Shown piece by piece: positions 37,226-46,260 of a stretch of DNA of 64,000 nucleotides (position 1 is its first letter; the number at the start of each line of letters is the position of its first letter). The notes under the pieces are model-generated. The model saw only the letters and a list, made by a program, of their open reading frames with translations, was not told where the DNA came from and made no database searches. This stretch comes from Marinifilaceae bacterium (GTDB taxonomy: Bacteria > Bacteroidota > Bacteroidia > Bacteroidales > Marinifilaceae). Where the stretch lies: NCBI GenBank assembly GCA_016936255.1, contig JAFGYE010000050.1:47069-111068 (forward strand), in the 5' to 3' direction. Both the position numbers and the translations under genes were made by a program.

Positions 37226-38797
37226 ATGAACGAACTGCGCAGCCTGGAAATAATGGACACTACCCTAAGGGATGGTGAACAAACTTCTGGGGTAAGCTTT
37301 AATTCCGAGGAAAAGTTAGGAGTTGCAAAATTATTGCTTCAATCCTTAAAAGTCGATCGGGTTGAAGTAGCCTCAGCCAGAGTATCAGAAGGAGAATTTA
37401 AGGCAGTACAGCGAATTACCAAGTGGGCAGAGGAAAACGATTGTCTGGATAAAATTGAAGTTCTGGGTTTTATCGACGGAACAGCCTCTCTTGATTGGAT
37501 TCATGCAAGTGGAGCAACAGTGGTGAATTTGCTTTCGAAAGGTTCGTTGAAGCATTTGCAGGGACAGCTGAAAAAAACACCGGGACAACATGTTCAGGAT
37601 ATTAAGAATTCCATTGCTTATGCTTCAAATTTAGGAATCAAGGTGAATTTATATCTTGAAGATTGGTCGAATGGAATGATTTCTTCACGGGATTACGTAT
37701 GGTATCTTTTGGATGAGTTGCAGCACGAAAATATTCAGCGTTTCATGCTGCCCGATACTTTAGGTATTATGAATCAGGTTCAGGCTTTCGATTTTTGTTA
37801 TGCCTGCCGCGAAAGATACCCTAAACTGCATTTTGATTTTCATGCTCATAACGATTACGATTTGGCTGTTGCAAATGTATATTCGGCTGTGTTGGCTGGA
37901 ATGAACGGTATTCATACAACGGTAAACGGTTTGGGCGAAAGAGCGGGAAATGCTCCTTTGGCCTCTGTAGTTGGAGTGATAAAAGATCATTTGGCCCGGA
38001 AAATAAATGTCGATGAGAATAAAATAAATCGCGTAAGCAGAATCGTAGAGACTTTTTCAGGAATACGTATTCCTGCCAATAAGCCTTTAGTTGGTGAAAA
38101 TGTATTTACACAAACTTGTGGTGTGCATGCCGATGGCGATTCAAAGGACGATTTGTATTTCAATCGTTTAATGCCTGAAAGATTCGGACGTGAACGTAAA
38201 TATGCGCTTGGAAAAACCTCTGGAAAAGCAAATATTAAAAAGAATTTGGAGGAGTTAGGGATTACTTTGGAAGAAGAAACCATGAAACTGGTTACACAAC
38301 GTGTAATCGAATTGGGAGATAAAAAAGAAGTAGTTACCATTGATGATCTTCCTTATATTGTTTCGGATGTTTTGAATCAGACCATGGATGAGATGCCGAT
38401 TCAGGTGAAACATTATTCATTGTCTTTATCAAAAGGAATGCGTCCGTTTGTATCCATTAATCTGGAAGTGAATGGAAAAATGTACGAAGGAACATCTTCC
38501 GGCGATGGTCAATACGATGCTTTTATGAATGCCATTTGGAGTATTTATGACGAATTGGGCAAAGACCGGCCGGTACTTACCGATTACCTGGTTCGAATTC
38601 CCCCGGGAGGAAAGACAGATGCTTTGGTGGAAACTTTTATAACCTGGAATTACAAAGGAAAAGAGTTTAAAACCAGAGGATTGGATCCGGATCAGATCGA
38701 GGCGGCAATAAAGGCTACTCTTCGAATGCTTAATTTAATTGAGCAGCACGATAACGCACATAGTGAGCAGTTGTCTGAAAATAACAATAAAAACTAA
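37226..38797 (+). CDS. Second LeuA-family synthase (2-isopropylmalate or citramalate synthase-like)
   Basis: A 523-residue acyl-CoA condensing enzyme, clearly divergent from the leuA product encoded upstream. It has [15 protein letters not shown], the metal site DFHAHNDYDLAVAN (HAHND instead of HCHND), GLGERAGNAPLASVV and a C-terminal LeuA dimer domain. Citramalate synthases, which make 2-oxobutyrate from pyruvate with LeuCDB, share this architecture. Co-transcription with leuCD and leuB fits either an extra isopropylmalate synthase or a citramalate synthase; motifs alone do not settle it. Confidence 0.8.
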   Translation: MNELRSLEIMDTTLRDGEQTSGVSFNSEEKLGVAKLLLQSLKVDRVEVASARVSEGEFKAVQRITKWAEENDCLDKIEVLGFIDGTASLDWIHASGATVVNLLSKGSLKHLQGQLKKTPGQHVQDIKNSIAYASNLGIKVNLYLEDWSNGMISSRDYVWYLLDELQHENIQRFMLPDTLGIMNQVQAFDFCYACRERYPKLHFDFHAHNDYDLAVANVYSAVLAGMNGIHTTVNGLGERAGNAPLASVVGVIKDHLARKINVDENKINRVSRIVETFSGIRIPANKPLVGENVFTQTCGVHADGDSKDDLYFNRLMPERFGRERKYALGKTSGKANIKKNLEELGITLEEETMKLVTQRVIELGDKKEVVTIDDLPYIVSDVLNQTMDEMPIQVKHYSLSLSKGMRPFVSINLEVNGKMYEGTSSGDGQYDAFMNAIWSIYDELGKDRPVLTDYLVRIPPGGKTDALVETFITWNYKGKEFKTRGLDPDQIEAAIKATLRMLNLIEQHDNAHSEQLSENNNKN

Positions 38798-38858
38798 AAA
38801 TGTGTAATTGGATTTTGAGACAATTCAATAATCTAATATCTAAAGATCTTACAACAAA

Positions 38859-39929
38859 ATGAAGTACAAAATAGCAGTATTGGCCGGAGACGGAATTGGT
38901 CCTGAGATCGTTGCCCAGGCAAGAAAAGTTACCGATGCAATTGTTCAAAAATTTGGACACGAATTTGAGTATACCGAAGCTCTGGTTGGAGCTGTTGCCA
39001 TTGATGAGGTAGGTAATCCTTATCCTGATGAAACACACGAATTGTGTATGAATTCGGATGCCGTTTTATTTGGTGCCATAGGTCATCCCCGGTTTGATAA
39101 TGATCCATCAGCAAAAGTTCGTCCGGAGCAAGGATTGTTGGCCATGCGTAAAAAATTGGGCTTGTATGCTAATCTTCGTCCGGTAAATACTTTTAAGTCG
39201 CTGATTCATAAATCTCCATTAAAAACAGAATTGGTTGATGGGGCCGATTTTATGTGTATTCGTGAATTGACCGGAGGAATCTATTTTGGCCGTCCGCAGG
39301 GACGTACCGAAGATGGAAAAACTGCTTACGATACATGCGTGTACTCCGCCGATGAAATTGAACGAATTGTTCGTTTGGGATTTGAATATGCAGGAAAACG
39401 CCGCAAAAAACTAACCATTGTTGATAAAGCAAATGTATTGGCTACATCAAGATTGTGGAGAGAAGTTTCTCAAAGAATTGAGCCTGAATTTCCTGAAATT
39501 GAAGTAGAATATATGTTTGTTGACAATGCAGCTATGCAGTTAATTACCTGGCCAAAACGTTTCGATGTAATGGTTACCGAAAATATGTTTGGAGATATCC
39601 TTACCGATGAGGCGAGTGTAATTTCCGGTTCGATGGGAATGCTGCCTTCAGCATCAATAGGTGTTCACACTTCGGTATTTGAGCCAATTCATGGATCTTA
39701 TCCACAAGCTGCAGGTAAAAATATTGCCAATCCTTGTGCTACGGTTCTTTCTGCAGCCATGATGTTCGAATATGCATTTGGCTTGATGAAAGAAGGAGCT
39801 TTAATTCGTGAAGCAGTTGACAACGCATTGGAAGCAGGTATTGTTACTGAAGATATTGCTGATGGCAAAAAGGCTTACTCAACAAGTGAAGTGGGTGATT
39901 GGTTGGCAAATTACATTCAGAATGCTTAG
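38859..39929 (+). CDS. leuB: 3-isopropylmalate dehydrogenase
   Basis: NAD-dependent oxidative decarboxylase of 356 residues. Motifs: [35 protein letters not shown] and the metal/NAD region [18 protein letters not shown] to [18 protein letters not shown] (in part). Last gene of the leu operon. Its spacer (38800-38857) has another ATCTAATATCTAAA remnant. Confidence 0.96.
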   Translation: MKYKIAVLAGDGIGPEIVAQARKVTDAIVQKFGHEFEYTEALVGAVAIDEVGNPYPDETHELCMNSDAVLFGAIGHPRFDNDPSAKVRPEQGLLAMRKKLGLYANLRPVNTFKSLIHKSPLKTELVDGADFMCIRELTGGIYFGRPQGRTEDGKTAYDTCVYSADEIERIVRLGFEYAGKRRKKLTIVDKANVLATSRLWREVSQRIEPEFPEIEVEYMFVDNAAMQLITWPKRFDVMVTENMFGDILTDEASVISGSMGMLPSASIGVHTSVFEPIHGSYPQAAGKNIANPCATVLSAAMMFEYAFGLMKEGALIREAVDNALEAGIVTEDIADGKKAYSTSEVGDWLANYIQNA

Positions 39930-40153
39930 TTAATGATCTGAGTTCGATTATTGTTTCCTTTTATAAACCGTTGAATTATCCTATAAACAGATCTTTAAAC
40001 AGCAGGTAAATAGTATACTAGGTAACTAGTCATGAGTTTTCTAATTACTAACGACTGGTTACTTTTCCTGCTAAAAGCACCTAAGCAAAAAGTAAATTTT
40101 ATAGATGATCAACAAGTTAACAATCGAACCCAGCTTAATACACATCATAAGTA

Positions 40154-40315
40154 AGAAGCTGTTTAAATTTGTTTTTAGAATTTATTATTGATGAAAAATG
40201 AAGCGTAATAAGGCAAATTTTATGAGAATAGTGGTTCTATTTAAATGGAATTTAACGCAGTTAGGCTTTATTTCTTCATGTAAAAAAACTGAAGGATAAA
40301 TTTGAAACAGTTTCT
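40154..40315 (+). repeat. MITE-like dispersed palindrome, copy B (before ilvA)
   Basis: About 162 bp. Left end AGAAGCTGTTTAAATTTG and right end CAAATTTAT-like (as AAATTTGAAACAGTTTCT) are imperfect inverted repeats; inner arms AAGCGTAAT/GTTAGGCTT and AATAG/CTATT extend the palindrome. Nearly identical to copy A at 34943-35105. No coding capacity. Confidence 0.82.
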
Positions 40316-40318
40316 AAG

Positions 40319-40360
40319 AATAAGCCTGAAGGAATTGCATACTTTCAGGCTTATTTATTT
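40319..40360 (+). terminator. Terminator-like hairpin immediately before ilvA
   Basis: A perfect 12-bp stem (AATAAGCCTGAA at 40319-40330, TTCAGGCTTATT at 40344-40355) with a 13-nt loop, then TATTTTT. It ends only ~25 bases before the ilvA ATG, so it may act as an attenuator or protect the mRNA end as well as close the leu transcript. Confidence 0.65.
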
Positions 40361-40382
40361 TTATAAAGAAAAAGGGGGAGAC

Positions 40383-41642
40383 ATGTCAAAAGAAATTTAT
40401 TATCCGCTAATGGCGGATATTGTTAAAGCAAACAGGCGGGTTCAGGAGGTGGTGTTGGAAACTCCTTTACTTAAAAACTTAAATCTATCATCAAAAAACG
40501 AAGCAAATATTTATCTGAAAAGGGAAGATCTGCAACAGGTTCGTTCCTATAAAATAAGAGGTGCATATAATAAAATATCCAGTTTGTCGAAAGAGGTGCT
40601 GGCAAAAGGAATTGTGTGTGCAAGCGCGGGCAATCACGCTCAGGGAGTTGCCTATTCCTGCAATAAACTGAAATGTTTCGGAAAAATCTACATGCCCGAA
40701 ACAACCCCTCGTCAGAAGATTAAGCAGGTGAAAATGTTTGGCGGCGATCAGGTGGAAATCATTCTTACCGGTGATACTTTTGATGATGCCTCGGCCAAAG
40801 CAAATGCGGATGCTCTGGAGCTGGGACAAACCATTATTCACCCGTTTGATGATCCAAAGATTATTGAAGGACAGGGAACCATTGGCTTGGAAATACTGAG
40901 GCAGCTTAAAGAGTGCATTGATTATCTGTTTCTGCCGATTGGCGGAGGCGGTTTGGCTTCCGGAGTAGGAGCATGGATCAAGGAATTTAGTCCGAATACA
41001 AAAATTATAGGTGTTGAGCCCGAAGGGGCTGCTTCCATGAAAATGGCATTCGAAAAAAAGGACAATGTGGCTTTGGAGACAATTGACCGCTTTGTAGATG
41101 GTGCTGCAGTAAGAAAAGTGGGAGATCTTACCTGGAAAATATGCGAAAAGGTTTTGGATGGAATTGTGGTTGTTCCGGAGGGACTCATCTGCTCAACCAT
41201 TTTGCAGATGTACAACGAGGATGCAATTGTGGCAGAGCCTGCAGGAGCCTTATCCATTGCTGCTTTGCAATTAATGAAAGAAGAAATAAAAGGTAAGAAT
41301 GTGGTTTGCGTACTAAGCGGAAGCAACAACGACATCACCCGAATGGAAGAAATCAAAGAGAGAAGTCTGTTATACGAAGGCTTAAAGCATTATTTCATGG
41401 TGCGTTTCCCACAGCGTTCAGGAGCTTTAAAAGAATTTGTGAATGATGTATTAAGTCCTGGTGACGACATTACACATTTCGAGTATTACAAAAAGAGCAG
41501 CAGGGAAAAAGGCCCGGCAGTAATCGGAATCGAAGTGCAAAACCCTACCGATTTAGAGCGCATACAACAACGAATGACAGAGCGCAACTTTATTTTTGAA
41601 TACCTGAACGATAAAACGGATTTGTTTCAGTTCATAGTTTAA
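40383..41642 (+). CDS. ilvA: Threonine ammonia-lyase (threonine deaminase)
   Basis: PLP enzyme of 419 residues that makes 2-oxobutyrate for isoleucine. The Schiff-base Lys lies in RSYKIRGAYNK and the phosphate loop is GGGGLASG. The C-terminus carries one ACT-like regulatory domain (HYFMVRFPQRSGALKEFVND, then FEY ... LFQFIV), the short form with a single module. ATG 40383 is preferred: it has a strong AAGGGGGAG ribosome-binding site, whereas the longer frame from TTG 40302 would run through the repeat and the hairpin. Confidence 0.95.
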   Translation: MSKEIYYPLMADIVKANRRVQEVVLETPLLKNLNLSSKNEANIYLKREDLQQVRSYKIRGAYNKISSLSKEVLAKGIVCASAGNHAQGVAYSCNKLKCFGKIYMPETTPRQKIKQVKMFGGDQVEIILTGDTFDDASAKANADALELGQTIIHPFDDPKIIEGQGTIGLEILRQLKECIDYLFLPIGGGGLASGVGAWIKEFSPNTKIIGVEPEGAASMKMAFEKKDNVALETIDRFVDGAAVRKVGDLTWKICEKVLDGIVVVPEGLICSTILQMYNEDAIVAEPAGALSIAALQLMKEEIKGKNVVCVLSGSNNDITRMEEIKERSLLYEGLKHYFMVRFPQRSGALKEFVNDVLSPGDDITHFEYYKKSSREKGPAVIGIEVQNPTDLERIQQRMTERNFIFEYLNDKTDLFQFIV

Positions 41643-41783
41643 AGCTTTATATGATTTTAGATGTAAAATTAAACACTCATATAATGCCGATAGATATCTA
41701 AAACTAAATCATAATCCCGATTTATCGGGAGCAATGATTGAGTAAATTTAGATACTAATCGGTATTAGTTGATAACAATCAGA

Positions 41784-41868
41784 AAAGCGATAGCCGGTAA
41801 TTGTGAACTGCACCCCAAATGTTGTGTCCAACTTTTGGGGTTCACTTCATTGGTTATCGCTTTTTTTT
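41784..41868. terminator. Bidirectional terminator built on an IS-end-like palindrome
   Basis: Outer arms AAAGCGATA (41784-41792) and TATCGCTTT (41855-41863) are followed by eight T's. Inside, TGAACTGCACCCCAAA (41804-41819) faces TTTTGGGGTTCA (41833-41844), resembling the ends of IS3-type elements. It lies between convergent ilvA and the minus-strand peptidase genes and can serve both. Confidence 0.7.
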
Positions 41869-41884
41869 AAACCAGAATGGTCAG

Positions 41885-43960
41885 TTAATTCATTAATATC
41901 TTCATTATAAATTTATACATGTCGGACTTACTCCTAATATATGATATTAAATTGTCGGCTCCGTTGTGTCCAGCATTTTTTTCAACTCTCAGCAATATTG
42001 GGTTTGTTTGGGCTTTTCTATTTTGTAACTCAGCAACAAACTTGTACGAGTGAAGTGGTGGGACGCGATCATCATTTTCAGAAGTCATAACCAACATTGA
42101 AGGGTAGTTTACATCCTCTTTGATGTTGTGTAAAGGAGAATAGCTCTTTAGGTTTACAAAATCAAGAGAATCTTTAACTGTGCCAAATTCATCCGTATGA
42201 AAATTACCTACAGTAAATTGTTCGAATCGGAGCATATCAGTTGTTGCAACAACAGGAATTACTGCAGCATACAAATCAGGTCTCTGAATGGCTGCAGCAG
42301 CAACAATTAGGCCTCCATGAGATGCTCCTGTAATTGCTAATTTCTGAGGATTTGTATATTTTTCTTTTATTAGGAATTCTGCTGCAGCAGTAAAATCCTC
42401 AATTGAGTTTTGTTTGTTTAGGTGTTTACCAGCTTTAGCCCATTCAGATCCTAAATCGCCACCTCCACGTATATTTGCAAAGGCATAAAGACCACCGTGT
42501 TCAATAAAGTATACAATTCCAGGATCAAATTGAGGAGTGGATATTACTCCAAATCCACCATAAGTTTTCAAGATCGTAGGAGCATCACCATCTAATTTTA
42601 TTCCCTTTTTATAAATTAACGTCATTGGAATACTAACACCATCTTTTCCTGGATACTTAATGAGTTTGTATTCATAGTTTTTATAGTTGAAGATTACATT
42701 GGAGAACTCTCCATTCTTAGTTTCAAAATTTTTAGTGTTAAAATAATATTGAACTTTTGGAATCGTGAAGCATTCGTTATAGTAAACAAGATCTTCATCT
42801 TCTTTTTTGCCATCAAAGCCATTTATAGAACTTGCGATAGGCATTCTTTCCATGTGAATTACTTTGCCTTGGTAATTGTAAATCTTAAGAATTGGTTGTA
42901 AGTTACTCTGGAAAATACATAATATACAGTTTGATTTAACCCTACAGGAGGTAAGTACCGCATCGCTATGCTCCGGAACTATTTCACGCCATTGATATGG
43001 TTGATAGGGATCTATTTCAACGATAGAGCCACCGTTATTATCTTTATATGTTTTAATAATGAGTTTGCCATTATTACTATCCAACAATGTAAGTCTTTCT
43101 TGCTGTTTCATTAATAATGGTCTTAGGTAAGAAGTTTTAGCATCGTAGTCAATAAAAAAGTAATTGTATTGTCCTGCAACCTCCTCTTCAAGTAGAAAAA
43201 ATCTTTCATTTGAAGAACATTTGAAACTAAATTGAATATTTGGATTATTTCTTTTAAAGATTAGTTGGTCTTGTGATTGTTCTTCCCCAAGTTTATGATA
43301 ATATACTTCTTCCCCGGATGTTGCTGAAAACTCATTTTCGTATGGATATTTGGAATAGAAAAAACCATCACCTTTCCATATGGCAGATGAGTGTTTAATC
43401 CCCAAAAGATGATCCTTTTTTCTAGCCCCTGATGGCAGACTGATCACTCTCGCCTCCATCCAGTCGGTACCATTTGTACTTGTTAGGTAGCAAAGCATTT
43501 TGGAATCCTTCGAAACAGAGAATCCTTCAATAGTTACGCTTTTATTCTTTGTGTTAAAATTCGGATCAATAAGAAGTTGATCAACGATATCAGGTTTATC
43601 ACTTATATACAAACCTGCCGTTGTATGTTCATTTCGAATTTTTGTAGCAAAATAATACTTGCCACGTTTTACGGAATAATTAGTATGGATACTTGAGTAT
43701 TTGTCAATATCCATTTTACACCTGTATTTGGATGTCCCTTTGCTAATAAATTTATTAAATAATTTATTTTCTTCAGATATCCATTTTTCTACTACAGGAC
43801 TGCGGACATCTTCCATCCACCTATAATTTTCCGTAACGGTATATGTATTAAAAAAGGTATCGGCAACAGTTTGTTTTGGGCAAATTGGGTATTCAAGTTG
43901 TTGTCCTACACTAATGGTTATTATGAATAAAATAAATATAAGTGTTATGGAATATTTCAT
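41885..43960 (-). CDS. Prolyl oligopeptidase family serine peptidase (S9A), copy 1
   Basis: Exported peptidase of 691 residues cleaving after Pro in small peptides. Signal peptide MKYSITLIFILFIITISVGQ; seven-bladed propeller; catalytic Ser ~547 in TGASHGGL, Asp in ENDDRVPPLHS, His in NAGHNGAD. A close paralogue is encoded directly upstream on the same strand (44003-46075); the pair differ mainly in the propeller. The intergenic gap is only 42 bases, so both are probably co-transcribed. Confidence 0.93.
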   Translation of the reverse strand: MKYSITLIFILFIITISVGQQLEYPICPKQTVADTFFNTYTVTENYRWMEDVRSPVVEKWISEENKLFNKFISKGTSKYRCKMDIDKYSSIHTNYSVKRGKYYFATKIRNEHTTAGLYISDKPDIVDQLLIDPNFNTKNKSVTIEGFSVSKDSKMLCYLTSTNGTDWMEARVISLPSGARKKDHLLGIKHSSAIWKGDGFFYSKYPYENEFSATSGEEVYYHKLGEEQSQDQLIFKRNNPNIQFSFKCSSNERFFLLEEEVAGQYNYFFIDYDAKTSYLRPLLMKQQERLTLLDSNNGKLIIKTYKDNNGGSIVEIDPYQPYQWREIVPEHSDAVLTSCRVKSNCILCIFQSNLQPILKIYNYQGKVIHMERMPIASSINGFDGKKEDEDLVYYNECFTIPKVQYYFNTKNFETKNGEFSNVIFNYKNYEYKLIKYPGKDGVSIPMTLIYKKGIKLDGDAPTILKTYGGFGVISTPQFDPGIVYFIEHGGLYAFANIRGGGDLGSEWAKAGKHLNKQNSIEDFTAAAEFLIKEKYTNPQKLAITGASHGGLIVAAAAIQRPDLYAAVIPVVATTDMLRFEQFTVGNFHTDEFGTVKDSLDFVNLKSYSPLHNIKEDVNYPSMLVMTSENDDRVPPLHSYKFVAELQNRKAQTNPILLRVEKNAGHNGADNLISYIRSKSDMYKFIMKILMN

Positions 43961-44002
43961 AAGTACGATAAGATTAATAAACGTTTTTATAAACGGTATT
44001 TT

Positions 44003-46075
44003 TTACTTCATTAATATTTCCATAATGAAATCATACATATTGGTTTTCTCTTGTATTTGAGACGTATAGTCCAAGGCGCCATAATGGCCTGCATCTTTTT
44101 CAACCCTCAATAAAATTGGGTTCGTTTGTGCCTTTCTATTTTGAAGTTGAGCTACAAATTTGTAAGAATGTAGTGGTGGAACTCGATCGTCATTTTCAGA
44201 TGTCATAACTAACATGGCGGGATAATTTACATCTTCTTTAATGTTGTGTAAAGGCGAATAACTGCGAAGATTAAGAAAATCTGTTGAGTCTGCTACAGTT
44301 CCAAATTCATCTTTGTGCAGCACACCAACAGTAAACTGTTCAAATCGTAACATATCAGTTACAGCAACGACGGGCACAACTGCAGCATATAAATCTGGTC
44401 TTTGAATTGCAGCAGCAGCTACAACCAAACCTCCATGTGAACCTCCAGTACAGGCCATTTTATTAGCAGAAGAATATCCTTCTTTTATTAAATATTCTGC
44501 GGCAGTATTAAAATCATTAATTGTGTTTTGCTTGTTTAGTCGTTTGCCAGCTTGGGCCCATGCTTTCCCTAAATCACCTCCTCCACGTATGTTGGCATAG
44601 GCATAAACACCACCCTTTTCAATGAAATAAATTATTCCAGGATCGAAACTAGGAGTAGAAATAATACCGAATCCTCCATACGCTTCAAGTAGACAAGGAT
44701 TATTACCATTTAATTTCAATCCTTTTTTATAAACTAAATTCATAGGAATACTTATACTATCATTAATCGGATACAATACGGGTTTATTTTCGTAATTTTT
44801 AAAGGCGAAGATTACGTTAACAGCTTCACCTTTTTTTCGTTCAAATGTTTTGGTGTTAAAATGGTAAGAAAGAGATGGTATCGTATATTGTTGCACATAA
44901 AAGAGTAAATCTTCATCTTCTTTTTTCCCGTAAAAGCCATGAACAGAACTTGCTTCGGGAAACTCTAGACTATATAGAGGTTTCCCTGAATAGCTAAATA
45001 TTTTTAAAATAGGATGTTGGTTACTCTGATATATTAGTAAAATTCTATCTTTTTTTGGAATGCAATTTAATAAAACAGCATTTTTAACCTCTGGCACAAT
45101 TAATCTCCACTGATATGGTTTGTATGGATCTATAGCTACAATTGCACCACCATTTACATCTTTACCAGTTGCGGCTATTAATTCATTCTCTTGGTTATCA
45201 ATTATTGATAATCTGGATTTTTGTTTCATTAATAAAGGACGCAAATAAGGATTTTCAGTTTGATAATCGATAAAAAAATAATTGAAGTGTGTTCCTGTTT
45301 TTTCTTCAAGAACAAAGAAGCGTTCATTCTCTGTTGTTTGATGATTAAAATTGATTGATGGGTTTTTTCGCTTAAAAATCAGTTTGTCATTTGATTGATC
45401 TTCACCTAATTTGTGGAAATATATTTCTTCGCCAAGGGTCGCGTAAAACTCACCTTGATTAGGAAATCGAGAATAAAAGAAACCATCACCTTTCCATGAT
45501 ATCGATGAAAATTTAACACCTATCAGATGATCTTTATTTTCAGAACCAGAAGGTAGGCTAATAACTTTTATTTCTCGCCAATCAGTGCCGTTCCGATTGA
45601 TCATGTAGGCTAAATACTTTGAATCTCCAGAAACACTATAGTTGGTTATATCTATTTTGTCTTTACCATTACCAAAATTTGGGTCAACGATTAATTGATT
45701 AATATTATCGGAAGAATTCCCCATATACAAACCTGCAACAGCAGATTTATTTCTTCCTAAAGAAAAATAATAATCACCTTTTTTTACTGCATGACTACCA
45801 TCAACATAAGAATATTTTTTTAAAGATGCTTTTGAGTTATATCTTGCGGCCGCTTTTTGAAGAAACTTTTGAGATATTTTATTTTCATCTTTTATCCATT
45901 GTTGAACTTCAGGACTTCGAATATCTTCCATCCATCTATAATTTTCTGAAACGGGGTATTGATTAAAAAAGGTATCTACAACAGTTTGTTTTGGACATGT
46001 AGGATATTCAAGTTGTTGTGATTGTAATGTTTTAATGCTTAATAAGCAAATAATTACTAACAGAAAATGTTTCAT
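44003..46075 (-). CDS. Prolyl oligopeptidase family serine peptidase (S9A), copy 2
   Basis: Exported paralogue of the next gene, 690 residues. Signal peptide MKHFLLVIICLLSIKTLQSQ; catalytic Ser ~546 in TGGSHGGL, Asp in ENDDRVPPLHS, His in DAGHYGAL. Both copies start the mature protein with QLEYPxCPKQTV, which points to a tandem duplication. First gene of the pair; on the minus strand TATTTTTG (46121-46114) is a possible -7 element. Confidence 0.93.
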   Translation of the reverse strand: MKHFLLVIICLLSIKTLQSQQLEYPTCPKQTVVDTFFNQYPVSENYRWMEDIRSPEVQQWIKDENKISQKFLQKAAARYNSKASLKKYSYVDGSHAVKKGDYYFSLGRNKSAVAGLYMGNSSDNINQLIVDPNFGNGKDKIDITNYSVSGDSKYLAYMINRNGTDWREIKVISLPSGSENKDHLIGVKFSSISWKGDGFFYSRFPNQGEFYATLGEEIYFHKLGEDQSNDKLIFKRKNPSINFNHQTTENERFFVLEEKTGTHFNYFFIDYQTENPYLRPLLMKQKSRLSIIDNQENELIAATGKDVNGGAIVAIDPYKPYQWRLIVPEVKNAVLLNCIPKKDRILLIYQSNQHPILKIFSYSGKPLYSLEFPEASSVHGFYGKKEDEDLLFYVQQYTIPSLSYHFNTKTFERKKGEAVNVIFAFKNYENKPVLYPINDSISIPMNLVYKKGLKLNGNNPCLLEAYGGFGIISTPSFDPGIIYFIEKGGVYAYANIRGGGDLGKAWAQAGKRLNKQNTINDFNTAAEYLIKEGYSSANKMACTGGSHGGLVVAAAAIQRPDLYAAVVPVVAVTDMLRFEQFTVGVLHKDEFGTVADSTDFLNLRSYSPLHNIKEDVNYPAMLVMTSENDDRVPPLHSYKFVAQLQNRKAQTNPILLRVEKDAGHYGALDYTSQIQEKTNMYDFIMEILMK

Positions 46076-46260
46076 TAAGGATTGATTTTATGTTTTAAAT
46101 TTTGGAAATTTATCAAAAATAATAAAAACTATGGATATCTATAATTGAAAGGGGCAGAATTCAAAAAATATTAGATTAAACTTTGTTATGATAATGAAAA
46201 GTCTTAACTTTTTGGTCACCAAAGAATTCCAGGAAAACCCAAACCCTAAAAAACTTTTAT

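Larger units (their letters stand above)
39930..40382. other. Region between leuB and ilvA
   Basis: It holds an imperfect palindrome (about 40000-40073, AGCAGG ... CCTGCT with GGTAACTAGTC/GACTGGTTACT inside), the MITE-like copy B (40154-40315) and a terminator-like hairpin directly before ilvA (40319-40360). A 41-codon frame at 40032 has no branched-chain codon bias, so I do not call a leader. Confidence 0.6.

Noticed and set aside
40032..40154. Leader peptide before ilvA
   Set aside because: The 41-codon frame has no concentration of Ile/Val/Leu codons and is not followed directly by a terminator of the ilv-module geometry.
40302..40382. Upstream TTG start for ilvA
   Set aside because: It would translate the end of the dispersed repeat and a terminator hairpin; ATG 40383 has a strong ribosome-binding site and gives the normal N-terminus.
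41784..41868. Intact insertion sequence
   Set aside because: Only facing end-like sequences are present, 41 bp in all, with no transposase.
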